Made by a program: the position numbers and the translations under genes. From Paenibacillus_AA sp045062745 (GTDB lineage Bacteria; Bacillota; Bacilli; Paenibacillales; NBRC-103111), in the NCBI RefSeq assembly GCF_045062745.1, contig NZ_JBJGED010000031.1, forward strand, positions 30,128 to 94,127: a DNA stretch of 64,000 bases, written 5' to 3'. Of this stretch, positions 41,820 to 50,388 are shown piece by piece. The notes below the pieces were generated by a model. The model worked only from the letters and a program-made list of their open reading frames with translations, ran no database searches and was not told the origin of the DNA. The first letter of the stretch is position 1. Each line of letters opens with the position of its first letter.

Positions 41820-41833
41820 CGGAGGTTTGCGAA

Positions 41834-42067
41834 CTAAGTCGGTCTGTACCGGGTCCGATAGCCGGGCTGGCGCTTCCTGGGCCAGGTCCGCCGCAGTAAC
41901 ATGGAGCCGGCCATGCTGCCCAAGGAGGCTGCGACCACGGAATGCAGCGGGAATTTTAACGCGTAGAACAGCAATGTTCCGCCGATTAGATCAAGCAGCA
42001 CGAATTTTTTTACATCGCATGCCTGAATGACGACGAATACATACTTGCGCTTGCCGGTTGTAGACAT
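41834..42067 (-). CDS. Small membrane protein (77 aa)
   Basis: MSTTGKRKYVFVVIQACDVK followed by two hydrophobic stretches (FVLLDLIGGTLLFYALKF and VVAASLGSMAGSMLL) and a basic C-terminus. Read from ATG at 42067 with the site GGAAGGCGGAG upstream. Convergent with the preceding gene, 14 bases apart. Function unknown. Confidence 0.55.
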   Translation of the reverse strand: MSTTGKRKYVFVVIQACDVKKFVLLDLIGGTLLFYALKFPLHSVVAASLGSMAGSMLLRRTWPRKRQPGYRTRYRPT

Positions 42068-42182
42068 AATCTCCGCCTTCCGGTAGTAGAGTGACTAACT
42101 CTTTATTGTATGGACGGGAATTTTTGTCCTATTCGCCGTTGTTCGCTATAATAGTAGGAAAATCTTCGAAAAGGATGATCCC

Positions 42183-42476
42183 GTGTTTACAATTACGGAG
42201 TATACGGTGGAGCAGGTCTTGGATCCTTTCGGCATTCTCACCGGCCAGCGCTATGAATTTATGCTCGAGCTGGAAGTGCCGGACGAGGACGAGCTGTACT
42301 CGGAGAATGGTGTGGCGCTGCGTGTTATTTACAGCGTCTCGGAGGCGGAGTCCAAGATCGTGAAGTACGAGTTTCTGGAGAAAAGCACGAACAAATACGT
42401 CGATTTCGAGCTGGAAGCGGACGAGCGGACCGTTGTGGAGACGTTTTGCCGGGAGCATTATGCGGAGCATGGGTAG
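42183..42476 (+). CDS. Small acidic hypothetical protein (97 aa; DUF6509-like)
   Basis: GTG start after AAAAGGATGA. MFTITEYTVEQVLDPFGILT then GQRYEFMLELEVPDEDELY, a strongly acidic, mixed alpha/beta protein without Cys or membrane helix. I think it belongs with the Bacillales family named DUF6509, from memory only. A weak terminator (CCCAC / GTGGG then T run, 42554-42580) follows. Confidence 0.65.
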   Translation: MFTITEYTVEQVLDPFGILTGQRYEFMLELEVPDEDELYSENGVALRVIYSVSEAESKIVKYEFLEKSTNKYVDFELEADERTVVETFCREHYAEHG

Positions 42477-42597
42477 TGGAGATGCGTAGTGTTCGCAGCA
42501 CGGCAAGAGTGTACACATATTTCGTTGTTAGGCAAAGTACAAAATAAGTTCCGAAGCCCACGACCTGATGTGGGTTTTTTCATTTTAAGCGATTGGT

Positions 42598-42614
42598 CTG
42601 ACACGCTGTGTCAG
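42598..42614 (+). promoter_or_regulatory. Inverted repeat CTGACAC-N3-GTGTCAG before the signal-less solute-binding protein gene
   Basis: A perfect 7-3-7 palindrome (CTGACACGCTGTGTCAG) 50 bases before the ATG at 42664. Probably a regulator-binding site; no clear -35 and -10 pair was placed around it. Confidence 0.5.
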
Positions 42615-42663
42615 GGCGGCTGTTGTATGATGAGGGCGAGATCAGGAGAGGAGAGAAATTCCA

Positions 42664-43827
42664 ATGAGTCGACTAAGAATAGCAGCTTCCGACGAGAAAA
42701 ACTTGAAGGTGCTGGAGCTGGCCAAACAGCATTTCGAAGCGCAGCATCCCACAGTGAGTATTGAGATCGAGCAGCTGCCGAAAGAAATTGTGGAACAAAA
42801 GGTAAGGAGCGGCGAGGGCCCAGATTTAATCGAGTGGGTGGGAAGCAATCTCGAAGGGATGCTGGATCATAATCAGATTCTCGATCTCTCCCCATTCCTG
42901 CAGGATGGCGGGCTAGACTTGTCTGACTATTATCCATCCGTCCTGCAGGCGGCAACGGTTGACGGTCGGGTGGCTGCAATTCCGGTTATGGCCGAGGTGC
43001 CCGGCGTCTTTTACAACAAAGCGCTGTTCGATCAAGCGGGCATCGCGTACCCGAAACCCGGCTGGACGTGGGAGGAATTCGTCAAGAAGGCGCGAAAATT
43101 GAACATCTACGATACCGACGGCGAAGTCATCCGGCATGGCGCTTACTTGGTGCCGAGGCTGCTCCCTGTAGAGCCGCTCGCGTGGAGTGCCGGCGGGGCC
43201 TTCCTCTCGGAGGACGGGCGGCAAGCGACCGGCTATCTCGATGCACCGGCCACGGTCGAAACGATCCAAAGTTACCTGGAGGCGTTCCGTCCGCTGGAGC
43301 TCACCCCGTTCATGGACGTCGGCCGCGACAGCTGGATCGCCTGCTTCCTTCATCACCGGATGGCGATGTATTATGACGCCAACTGGACGATCAAGCCGAT
43401 GCGTCCGGAGCACCGGGAGCAATTCGGCGTCGTCATGCCGCCGCGCATGGGGGACATCCCTTATCGCAACCTGTTCCAAGTATACGGCTACGCCATCTCC
43501 TCGCGTACGGCGGATCCAGAGCTCGCTTGGGCTTTCCTGCTGGAGCTCGTCTCGCCGAATACGGCTGCGGGCCAGGAATGGGCCCGGCATAATTTGGCCG
43601 TCAACCGCTCGGTCGCTTCCGCAAGCGGACAGCAGGACGATCCTCTGTACGAGCCGTTCCTGGCGTCCTTGGAAGATGCGCGGCTGGGCGCATTCGATGT
43701 GTCCGACATGAAGCTGTGGACGTACTGGAACAACGATATTTTCCAAGATTGGATCGCCCGGGGCCGCCGAATCAACGTGGAAGAGCGGTTGCGGCGTATC
43801 GCCCGAGAATATGACGAGCACGATTAG
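42664..43827 (+). CDS. Solute-binding-protein-like protein without signal peptide
   Basis: 387 residues with the fold of family 1 sugar-binding proteins: FEAQHPTVSIEIEQLPKE, GPDLIEWVG, VPGVFYNKALFDQAGIAYPK, GWTWEEFVKKA and WAFLLELVSP. However, the protein starts MSRLRIAASDEKNLKVLELA directly in the mature fold, with no signal peptide or lipobox, behind a strong AGGAGAGGAG site, so it should be cytosolic. A truncated HTH regulator follows 25 bases later. The pair may act as an intracellular sugar sensor; loss of a signal sequence by decay is the alternative, but the ribosome site and intact frame argue against recent decay. Confidence 0.7.
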   Translation: MSRLRIAASDEKNLKVLELAKQHFEAQHPTVSIEIEQLPKEIVEQKVRSGEGPDLIEWVGSNLEGMLDHNQILDLSPFLQDGGLDLSDYYPSVLQAATVDGRVAAIPVMAEVPGVFYNKALFDQAGIAYPKPGWTWEEFVKKARKLNIYDTDGEVIRHGAYLVPRLLPVEPLAWSAGGAFLSEDGRQATGYLDAPATVETIQSYLEAFRPLELTPFMDVGRDSWIACFLHHRMAMYYDANWTIKPMRPEHREQFGVVMPPRMGDIPYRNLFQVYGYAISSRTADPELAWAFLLELVSPNTAAGQEWARHNLAVNRSVASASGQQDDPLYEPFLASLEDARLGAFDVSDMKLWTYWNNDIFQDWIARGRRINVEERLRRIAREYDEHD

Positions 43828-43852
43828 CCGAGAAGAAGTGTGGTGAACCGGA

Positions 43853-44221
43853 ATGGGCAATATGCACCGAATTTTATGGTTTGACGAGCAAGTGCGCTAC
43901 GGCAAATACCCCAACAGCGGGCATTTGTCCGAGCGCTTCGAAATCTCGGTTCGGCAAGCGTGCCGGGACATTGAGTATTTGACGAATACGCTTGGTGCCC
44001 CCTTGGTCTATAGCGCCAAAAGAAGGGGGTACCATTACGAGGACCGGACGTATGTGCTTCCGGCCCTCCTGCTCACGGCGGATGACGTCCGGACGATGCA
44101 GGAGCTCATCGTTCATTTGGAGCAGACGGCCGCGGTATTCGGCGTGAGCCGGTTCTCGGACGGAGCGATCGGCGTGCTGCGCCGCATCATCGCCCAATTG
44201 GCGCCAGATGATGAAGGGTGA
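43853..44221 (+). CDS. Short HTH protein related to WYL/DeoR-type regulators, without the WYL domain
   Basis: 122 residues. The N-terminal winged helix is like HTH_11 of YafY/WYL regulators: MHRILWFDEQVRYGKYPNSG, then SERFEISVRQACRDIEYLTN and YSAKRRGYHYE. After the linker (TADDVRTMQELIVHLEQTA) the protein stops; the WYL and WCX parts (about 200 residues) of ordinary members are missing. It is co-directional with the signal-less binding protein, so that protein may supply the ligand-sensing part. Convergent with the fhu operon, 16 bases apart, with no terminator between. Confidence 0.65.
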   Translation: MGNMHRILWFDEQVRYGKYPNSGHLSERFEISVRQACRDIEYLTNTLGAPLVYSAKRRGYHYEDRTYVLPALLLTADDVRTMQELIVHLEQTAAVFGVSRFSDGAIGVLRRIIAQLAPDDEG

Positions 44222-44237
44222 ACCGTCGACCGGCTAC

Positions 44238-45245
44238 TCACTTCTTCAGCAGCAAGTACAGGAAGTACGGAGCGCCGATTAAGGCGACCATAATGCCGGC
44301 CGGGATGCCGTCGGGGTCCGTCAATTGGCGGCCGGCCGTATCGGCGACGAGCAGCAGCCATCCCCCCATCAGAACGGCGATGGGCAGGGAGAGCTGGTGG
44401 CGGGGGCCGACCAACACTTTGGCGATATGCGGGGCCAGGAGTCCGATGAACGCGATCCCGCCGGTCACGGAGACGGCGGAGGCGGCCAGCGCCACGGCGG
44501 TCAACAGCAGCTTCAGCCGCTCCTTCGTGATCGACAAGCCCAGCCCGATCGCCGCCGGCTCGTCCAGGGCCAGCAGGTTCAACGTTTGGGCCTTGAACAG
44601 CGCGTACGGAATCAGAATGACGAGCCACGGCAGAAACGCCCAGATGAACGGCCAATCCGCTCCCCAGATCGTCCCTGCCAGCCATTTCGCGATAAAGTCG
44701 ACCTTCGTCCGCTCAGCGGACGAGATCAGGACGATCATCGCACCGGACAGCGCCATCGACAAGCCGACGCCCGCCAGCACCAACCGCACCGGCTGAAGCC
44801 CGGTGTGGCGGCTATAGGCAAAGGCATAGATAAGGCAGGCGGTGGCCAGCGCTCCGAGAAAGGCCGCAAGCGGCAGGAAGTAGATGAAGCTCCCCGCTTG
44901 GATCGGGGCGAACAGGAAGAAGATCGCAACGGCCACGCCCGCGCCGGAGTTGATGCCCAGGATGCCGGGATCGGCCAAATCGTTGCGCGTCATCCCTTGC
45001 AGGATCGCCCCGGACAAAGCGAGCGCCATCCCGGCCAATAAAGTAATCAGGATCCGAGGCAGCCGGATGGAGTAAAGGACGAACGTCTCCTTGAACGTCC
45101 CGTGGCCGAACAGAGTCGGCAGCAGTCTGTTATAGGAGAGGGACGAGTAGCCTAGGCCCATGCCGATTGCGACCGTCGCCACGATCAGCGCGAGAAGGAG
45201 ACCGGCCAGGAGCCATTGTCTTCGAATCCATGCAGGTTGAATCAT
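44238..45245 (-). CDS. fhuG: Iron-siderophore ABC permease, FecCD family (FhuG-like)
   Basis: 335 residues, about ten membrane helices. FecCD marks: YSIRLPRILITLLAGMALAL, GAILQGMTRNDLADPGILGI, GIAFIGLLAPHIAKVLVGPRH. Third gene of the operon; its ATG overlaps the stop of the previous permease by 4 bases (ATGA), so translation is coupled. Which of the two permeases is FhuB and which FhuG is assigned only by order. Confidence 0.85.
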   Translation of the reverse strand: MIQPAWIRRQWLLAGLLLALIVATVAIGMGLGYSSLSYNRLLPTLFGHGTFKETFVLYSIRLPRILITLLAGMALALSGAILQGMTRNDLADPGILGINSGAGVAVAIFFLFAPIQAGSFIYFLPLAAFLGALATACLIYAFAYSRHTGLQPVRLVLAGVGLSMALSGAMIVLISSAERTKVDFIAKWLAGTIWGADWPFIWAFLPWLVILIPYALFKAQTLNLLALDEPAAIGLGLSITKERLKLLLTAVALAASAVSVTGGIAFIGLLAPHIAKVLVGPRHQLSLPIAVLMGGWLLLVADTAGRQLTDPDGIPAGIMVALIGAPYFLYLLLKK

Positions 45246-46264
45246 GAGAATGCCTTGCCCCCTTTATGCACGACGAACAGGAAGAACGGCAATCCGACCA
45301 TCGAGACGATCGCCGCGACCGGTGTTTCGTAGGGGGCGTTGATCGTACGGCTTAGCGTATCGGCCAGCATCATGAACGCTCCCCCGGCGATCGCGGAGAA
45401 TGGAATGACGGAGCGATAGTCCGTCCCGACGATACCTCTCGCGATGTGAGGGATGAGGAGGCCTACGAAGGTCAGATTCCCGACCAGGGCGACGGACGCT
45501 CCCGTCAGGATGATCGTGAGGCCGAACAGCACCGCCTTCAGCTGCGCGGTCCTCTGTCCCAATCCAACCGCTGCTTCTTCACTCAGACTGAGGATGGTGA
45601 TCTGGCGGGAGAGCAGGAGCGCGAGTACAATCCCGACCAGGACGAAAGGGGTGATCAAGCGGATTTGCTCCCACGATGTGCCGACCAGTCCTCCTGCGGT
45701 CCACATGGACACATCCTTCGAGATTTTGTATGCGAGCCCGATCCCCTCCGAGATCGCATACAAGAAAGCGGAGACGGCAGCGCCTGCGAGCACGAGCCGG
45801 AGCGGGGAGAACCCGCCCTTGCGCATCGCGCCAAGGCCGAACACCAGCCCGGAACCGACTACGGCTCCGAGGAAACAAGCGATTATCATCGCGAAGTAAG
45901 AGGCTGAGGGCAGGAATGCAATCGTGGCGGCAAGCGCCGCGTTCGCTCCGGCCGTCAGGCCGAGAAGTCCCGGATCGGCGAGCGGATTGCGCGTCATGCC
46001 CTGCATGACCGCGCCGGATACGGCGAGGGCCGATCCGACGAGCACCGCCGCGACCTCCCGGGGCAGCCGGATCTCGCGGATGAGCGTCAGCGTCTCTCCG
46101 GTGTCGCGGGTAGCGAGCGCGCGCCACACATCCCGAAGCGTCGTGTCGGCCGCGCCGAACACCATGGCCGCCGCGAACGAGCCGAGGAGCAGGACCGCCG
46201 CGGCAGCCCACCGGTAACGACGCCGGCGGTCCTTTCGGGGGGTGCTTGCATTTGCAGTCGTCAT
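45242..46264 (-). CDS. fhuB: Iron-siderophore ABC permease, FecCD family (FhuB-like)
   Basis: 340 residues with a basic cytosolic N-terminus (STPRKDRRRRYRW) and about ten membrane helices. Motifs: IREIRLPREVAAVLVGSALA, GAVMQGMTRNPLADPGLLGL, LTFVGLLIPHIARGIVGTD. It forms a heterodimeric channel with the next permease. It starts 4 bases after the binding-protein gene ends. No ATPase gene accompanies the operon in this window. Confidence 0.87.
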   Translation of the reverse strand: MTTANASTPRKDRRRRYRWAAAAVLLLGSFAAAMVFGAADTTLRDVWRALATRDTGETLTLIREIRLPREVAAVLVGSALAVSGAVMQGMTRNPLADPGLLGLTAGANAALAATIAFLPSASYFAMIIACFLGAVVGSGLVFGLGAMRKGGFSPLRLVLAGAAVSAFLYAISEGIGLAYKISKDVSMWTAGGLVGTSWEQIRLITPFVLVGIVLALLLSRQITILSLSEEAAVGLGQRTAQLKAVLFGLTIILTGASVALVGNLTFVGLLIPHIARGIVGTDYRSVIPFSAIAGGAFMMLADTLSRTINAPYETPVAAIVSMVGLPFFLFVVHKGGKAFS

Positions 46265-46268
46265 GGCC

Positions 46269-47210
46269 TTATTTACCCAGGAAGCTCTTGAGGAAGAAGT
46301 CCAGCTGGAGATCTAAGGTGAGCGGATCGTTGAAATAAAACTCCTTCGCATTCGCTTCGAACACCCGATTGTTTTTGACAGCCGGAATGTTCTTGTACGT
46401 CTCGGTTTGCTGGAACGCAGTGTCGCCGTCCTTGTTCTTGCTGATGATGAGGTAATCGCCGGCGAATTGTGGCAGCACCTCGGCGGACAAGGCGTAATAA
46501 CCGTCTTTGAGCGCCATCTCCTTTACTTTGGCCGGCATCTTCAGCTTCATTTCCTGATACAGGATCTCGGTTCCCCGGCCCCAGTTATCGCCGAACACGT
46601 ACAGCTGCTTGTCGAAGTTCTCAATCACCGATACGGTGGCGTTCTCGCCGATTTTCGCTTGAATGTCCTTGCCCGCTTGCGCGGCCCGTTTTTTGAAATC
46701 GTCGATCCAAGCCTTGGCTTCCTTCTCTTTGCCGAGCAATTTACCGATCTCCAGGTGCTGGGTCAAGTAGTCCAGTTTGCCGTAAGTGAAAGTGACGGTA
46801 GGGGCGATCGACTTCAGCTTGTCCACATTCTTAATCGTCGAGAGGCCGATGATGAGATCGGGATTCAGCTCGATGATTTTCTCCAGATTCTCGTCCGACA
46901 CCTCTTGCACGTTCTTGAGGCCGGTTTCGAAGCGGGGGTTCATTTTCGACCAAGAGTCGACTCCGACAAGAGGAACTCCCAGCGACATGACGTTCCCGGC
47001 GAATGTGGACAGAACGACGACGCGTTGAGGGTTGGCGGGTACTTGGACCGGACCGGTTTCCGCTTGATATGTAACCGTGCCGGACTTGGTTCCGTTCGCG
47101 GAAGGGGATGGAGGGGTAGAACTGCCGGCGCCATTCGAGGAGGAGGAGGAACTGCAGGCGCTTAAAGTGAAGAGGGCGGCTAAGGAAAGGTAAAACAGAA
47201 ATTTTCTCAT
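46269..47210 (-). CDS. fhuD: Hydroxamate siderophore-binding lipoprotein, FhuD type
   Basis: 313 residues. Lipobox TLSACSS near residue 17. It matches the FhuD/FhuD2 group: IELNPDLIIGLS, IAPTVTFTYGKLDYLTQHLE, QLYVFGDNWGRGTEILYQ with the Trp and Arg that hold hydroxamates in FhuD2, and FYFNDPLTLDLQ with the C-terminal Tyr. It would capture ferric hydroxamates (ferrichrome or desferrioxamine type) outside the cell. The ATG at 47210 follows AAAGGAG; the longer frame from 47303 would run through the Fur box and is rejected. First gene of the operon, under Fur control. Confidence 0.92.
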   Translation of the reverse strand: MRKFLFYLSLAALFTLSACSSSSSSNGAGSSTPPSPSANGTKSGTVTYQAETGPVQVPANPQRVVVLSTFAGNVMSLGVPLVGVDSWSKMNPRFETGLKNVQEVSDENLEKIIELNPDLIIGLSTIKNVDKLKSIAPTVTFTYGKLDYLTQHLEIGKLLGKEKEAKAWIDDFKKRAAQAGKDIQAKIGENATVSVIENFDKQLYVFGDNWGRGTEILYQEMKLKMPAKVKEMALKDGYYALSAEVLPQFAGDYLIISKNKDGDTAFQQTETYKNIPAVKNNRVFEANAKEFYFNDPLTLDLQLDFFLKSFLGK

Positions 47211-47241
47211 GAAAATAGGGCTCCTTTTGTTCAAGTTGTAT

Positions 47242-47256
47242 TGATAATGATTATCA
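47242..47256 (-). promoter_or_regulatory. Fur box
   Basis: TGATAATGATTATCA, a perfect 7-1-7 inverted repeat identical to the minimal Bacillus Fur box (TGATAATnATTATCA), 32 bases before the fhuD start codon. Iron-loaded Fur would repress the operon. Confidence 0.95.
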
Positions 47257-47401
47257 ATATCATTAACATGTAATAAAATAATCGCTATTTCCCTCGTTGT
47301 CAAGCATAAATCTGAATCCTTGGAGGAGGAGTAAAGGTGGTGATGGCGTTCAATCCCCCGTATAATCGGGGTATGGACACTGAATGAAGCAGGTGAACAC
47401 G

Positions 47402-47923
47402 ATGCTGGAGCGCAAGATCAAGTACGACGGATCCGTCGTCGATTATGAATGTATCTTACTGGAGCGCGAGGACAACCGGGCGGTGTTGTTCTATCCGATC
47501 ACCAAGTCCTTCTCCGTCGCCTATGGGGCAGAGGATCGTAAGCTGATCTTGCCGAACGGGAGCTACACGATTGCGTATTATTGGACGGACCGGCCGTATA
47601 ACGTGTATGTATGGCGCGATGCCGGCGGGACGTACATCGGGGCTTACTTCAACATCGTGCGGAACACGGTGCTGACGGAGACGGAAGTCTCGTTCGAGGA
47701 TTTGATCGTGGACGTGCTGCTGCTGCCTGCCGGCGAGCGCTATGTGCTGGACGAGGAGGAGCTGCCCGAGCCGCTTGAGGAATTCGAGGAAGGACTCGCT
47801 AACCGGGCGCTGCATTCGTTGTTGGGCGAGATCGATCTGCTGCTGCCCCAACTGCTGCTGGACTCGGAGAGCTTCCTTGGTCATGAGGCGATCCGGTCTC
47901 ATCTCGACCCGATTGGGCGCTGA
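47402..47923 (+). CDS. DUF402 domain protein (possible nucleoside tri-/diphosphatase)
   Basis: 173 residues. DUF402 (YtqA/Ntdp-like) fold: RKIKYDGSVVDYECILLERE, NGSYTIAYYWTDRPYNVYVW, GTYIGAYFNIVRNT. Members characterised in Gram-positive cocci hydrolyse nucleoside tri- and diphosphates. The start at 47402 (AGGTGA, MLERKIKYDG) is preferred over the ATG at 47384, which has no good site. Ends at a strong terminator. Alone between the fhu operon and the MFS gene. Confidence 0.8.
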   Translation: MLERKIKYDGSVVDYECILLEREDNRAVLFYPITKSFSVAYGAEDRKLILPNGSYTIAYYWTDRPYNVYVWRDAGGTYIGAYFNIVRNTVLTETEVSFEDLIVDVLLLPAGERYVLDEEELPEPLEEFEEGLANRALHSLLGEIDLLLPQLLLDSESFLGHEAIRSHLDPIGR

Positions 47924-47931
47924 CACATTAA

Positions 47932-47962
47932 AAATACCCAGCCACGGCGGCTGGGTATTTGC
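47932..47962 (+). terminator. Rho-independent terminator after the DUF402 gene
   Basis: 12-base-pair stem AAATACCCAGCC / GGCTGGGTATTT. Confidence 0.9.
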
Positions 47963-48010
47963 TTATAAAAAGTTTGTAGGCATTCGGTTCTTACCGCGTC
48001 TGTGTGAGGG

Positions 48011-48084
48011 AAAAGAGGGCAGGCAGAATTACCAAATCAAAGCATAAGATTTCAACAGCGGTCGGAACCCCTCTGCCTGCCCTC
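48011..48084 (-). terminator. Long-loop hairpin downstream of the MFS gene
   Basis: Perfect 13-base arms (48015-48027 GAGGGCAGGCAGA and 48072-48084) with a 44-base loop. On the minus strand the 3' arm is followed by TTTTCCC, so it can end the MFS transcript. Confidence 0.6.
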
Positions 48085-48106
48085 CCCACGCGCCTAACAG
48101 AAGACG

Positions 48107-49693
48107 TTATACTGTAGCCGTACGAGCCTTTTCTTGCGTCCGCTCCGGGGGGACCTCGGAACCGGCTTCCAATGCAGCTTGCTCCTTCGGATCGAAGCGG
48201 GATCTTCCCATGAAAAGAGCGGTGGTAAGGGCAAGAGCGGCCGGGATAATCGCCCAGGCGAACGTGTATGTGATCGATCCCGACAGATGGTTCGTGATGA
48301 GCTCCAGCACATTAGGCGGAATGTTCGCCCGGGCGGCCGGATCGAGCAGCGTGTGCGCGTCAGCCCCGGAGCCGAATGCCGGCGGGAGCTGTCCCTGGCT
48401 GCCGTCCGCTCCCTGGAATGCGCTCTTCAGCTTGTTCGCGAAGCTGTGGCTTTGCACGATGCCGAACACCGTAATACCGATCGTCATGCCGAGCGAACGG
48501 ATGAAGTTGAGTGTCGCGCTGGCCGAGCCGCGTTGGCGTGCGCTTAACCCGTGAATGGCCGCATTGCCGAGTACCGAGAAGGAAGCGCCGATGCCGAGCC
48601 CGATCAGAATCATGAAGAGTGTAACGGTCAGCCGCGATGAAGACGGGCCGAGCGTAGTCACGAGCAGCGTGCCGACAACGAGAATGATGAAGTTCGGAAT
48701 CATGATCGCGCGGTACGAGACTTTGGTCATCAAGAACCCGCCCGTAGTTGCCGTGACTACCGTGCCGAGCATCATGGGCAGCAGGACGAGTCCAGAGTTG
48801 GTGGCGGTGCCGCCGAGTACGCCTTGAATGAAAATCGGGATATAGATGGATGCGACGATGAAGGCCGCTCCGCTGAACAAAGCGCTTAAGATGCTCGTGG
48901 CGTACAGCTGCTGCTTGAACAGGCCGAACGAGATAATCGGCTCCTCGGCCTTCGTCTCGGCGATGAGGAACACAACCGCCAGTACGGTGAATCCGCCGAA
49001 CAAGCTGAGAATGGCGGCTGAGTCCCAGGCATAGGTTTTGCCGCCAAGCTCCAGGGCGAACATCAGGCAGATGACGGCGCCGACCAGGGTGGTTGCCCCC
49101 AGCCAATCGATTCGCTGCTTCGAATGCATGGGCGATTCCTTGTAAAAGAAGGCGATCAAGCTGAATGCGACGATGCCGAGCGGCAGATTGATATAGAACA
49201 CCCAGTTCCAGGCGAGATGATCCGTGATGTAGGCACCGAGCAGAGGTCCGAAAATGCTCGACATGCCGAAGACGGCGCCGAACAACCCGCCCAGCTTGCC
49301 CCGCATCTCGGTCGGCACGGCGTCTAACATAATCGTAAACGCGACCGGAATGAGCGCACCGCCGCCGATGCCCTGGACTGCCCGGAAGAGGGCCAGCTGG
49401 GTGATGGTGGTGGCCATGCCGCACAGGACGGAACCGAGCATGAAGACGATCATGCCGAAGATGAAAAATCGTTTGCGCCCATACATGTCGGACAGTTTGC
49501 CGAAAATCGGCATGCCGGCCATCTCCGCGACCATGTAGGCGGACGTGACCCAGACGAATTTATCCAGGCCGCCCAAGTCGCCGATAATATTCCCCATAGC
49601 GGTCGCCACGATCGTATTGTCCATGGCGCCCATCAAGATGCTGAGCAGCAGGCCGGTAATGACGATGCCGATTTTATTCGAAACGATAGTCAT
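48107..49693 (-). CDS. MFS drug exporter, DHA2 (EmrB/QacA, 14-helix) family
   Basis: 528 residues, 14 predicted membrane helices. DHA2 marks: LLLSILMGAMDNTIVATAMG in helix 1 with the Asp of motif D1, SAYMVAEMAGMPIFGKLSDM then YGRKRFF (motif A), FRAVQGIGGGALIPVAF (motif B) and GPLLGAYITDHLAWNWVFYI (motif C). It uses the proton gradient to export hydrophobic compounds. True start is the ATG at 49693 behind GGGAGAGAGG; the longer frame overlaps the bactofilin gene in another frame. In B. subtilis the exporter yhcA also lies near yhbDEF. It begins 26 bases after the bactofilin gene ends and may be in that operon. Confidence 0.92.
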   Translation of the reverse strand: MTIVSNKIGIVITGLLLSILMGAMDNTIVATAMGNIIGDLGGLDKFVWVTSAYMVAEMAGMPIFGKLSDMYGRKRFFIFGMIVFMLGSVLCGMATTITQLALFRAVQGIGGGALIPVAFTIMLDAVPTEMRGKLGGLFGAVFGMSSIFGPLLGAYITDHLAWNWVFYINLPLGIVAFSLIAFFYKESPMHSKQRIDWLGATTLVGAVICLMFALELGGKTYAWDSAAILSLFGGFTVLAVVFLIAETKAEEPIISFGLFKQQLYATSILSALFSGAAFIVASIYIPIFIQGVLGGTATNSGLVLLPMMLGTVVTATTGGFLMTKVSYRAIMIPNFIILVVGTLLVTTLGPSSSRLTVTLFMILIGLGIGASFSVLGNAAIHGLSARQRGSASATLNFIRSLGMTIGITVFGIVQSHSFANKLKSAFQGADGSQGQLPPAFGSGADAHTLLDPAARANIPPNVLELITNHLSGSITYTFAWAIIPAALALTTALFMGRSRFDPKEQAALEAGSEVPPERTQEKARTATV

Positions 49694-49719
49694 CGTATGG
49701 TTCCTCTCTCCCTGATAGA

Positions 49720-50388
49720 CTAAATGCGCACTTCGGTGCCGATTTCGGATTTCGGATGGCGCTCCAGCGCTTCGCGATATTCCACCCGTCCGATCTTGCA
49801 CCCCGGACCGAGTGTGACCCTGGCCCCCCGGACGATATCGGCGGTAACATGCTCCAGATGCACGACATCCCCCTCGATGAGCTCGGCCTTCAGCGTCCCG
49901 GGCTCTTTCATCGAGAACAAATTGCTGATCTTCGTCAGCGAGCTTCGTTTCACGATGATCGTTCCGCCCCCAATTTCTTGAGCCCGGCAACGCCCATGCA
50001 GATCGAGCGTCAGCGACTCCGCATTGATCAATTCGCCGACCTCGATCCAACCGAGAAGCTTAAGCGTCTCCGCCTCGCAGCTGTGCTCCGTCCGGATATG
50101 CCCGGACAGCTTGACTTGACCGCCTCGGATGGACTCTGCGCTCAATTCGCCGACGCCTTGGATGCGGTCGGCCCGGATGGCGCCGCTTACCCGGCATTGT
50201 CCCGTCATCTTCAATAATTGCACGCTGAGCTGCCCTTGCACGGCTACCTCGCCGGTGAGATGGAAGGAGTCCGCCGTGACGTCGCTCGACATGGCGCAAT
50301 CGCCCGTAATCTTAATGTTGCGGAACTGGCCGCCGGCCGACGAGGTCGAGCCTACTAGCTTCATATCATGCAAAGCTGGAGTTGCCAT
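49720..50388 (-). CDS. yhbF: Bactofilin-like protein, YhbF/BacF type
   Basis: 222 residues, a right-handed beta-helix of short repeats with alternating small and hydrophobic residues (SFHLTGEVAVQGQLSVQLLK, IRGGQVKLSGHIRTEHS), then a C-terminal part GTIIVKRSSLTKI...VRGARVTLGPGCKIGRVEY that it shares with the gene upstream. Cytoskeletal scaffold protein; in B. subtilis the YhbE/YhbF pair (BacE/BacF) is needed for flagellar assembly. It overlaps the end of the yhbE-like gene by 23 bases; its ATG at 50388 has its own GAGGAG site. Naming of E versus F is by order. Confidence 0.8.
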   Translation of the reverse strand: MATPALHDMKLVGSTSSAGGQFRNIKITGDCAMSSDVTADSFHLTGEVAVQGQLSVQLLKMTGQCRVSGAIRADRIQGVGELSAESIRGGQVKLSGHIRTEHSCEAETLKLLGWIEVGELINAESLTLDLHGRCRAQEIGGGTIIVKRSSLTKISNLFSMKEPGTLKAELIEGDVVHLEHVTADIVRGARVTLGPGCKIGRVEYREALERHPKSEIGTEVRI

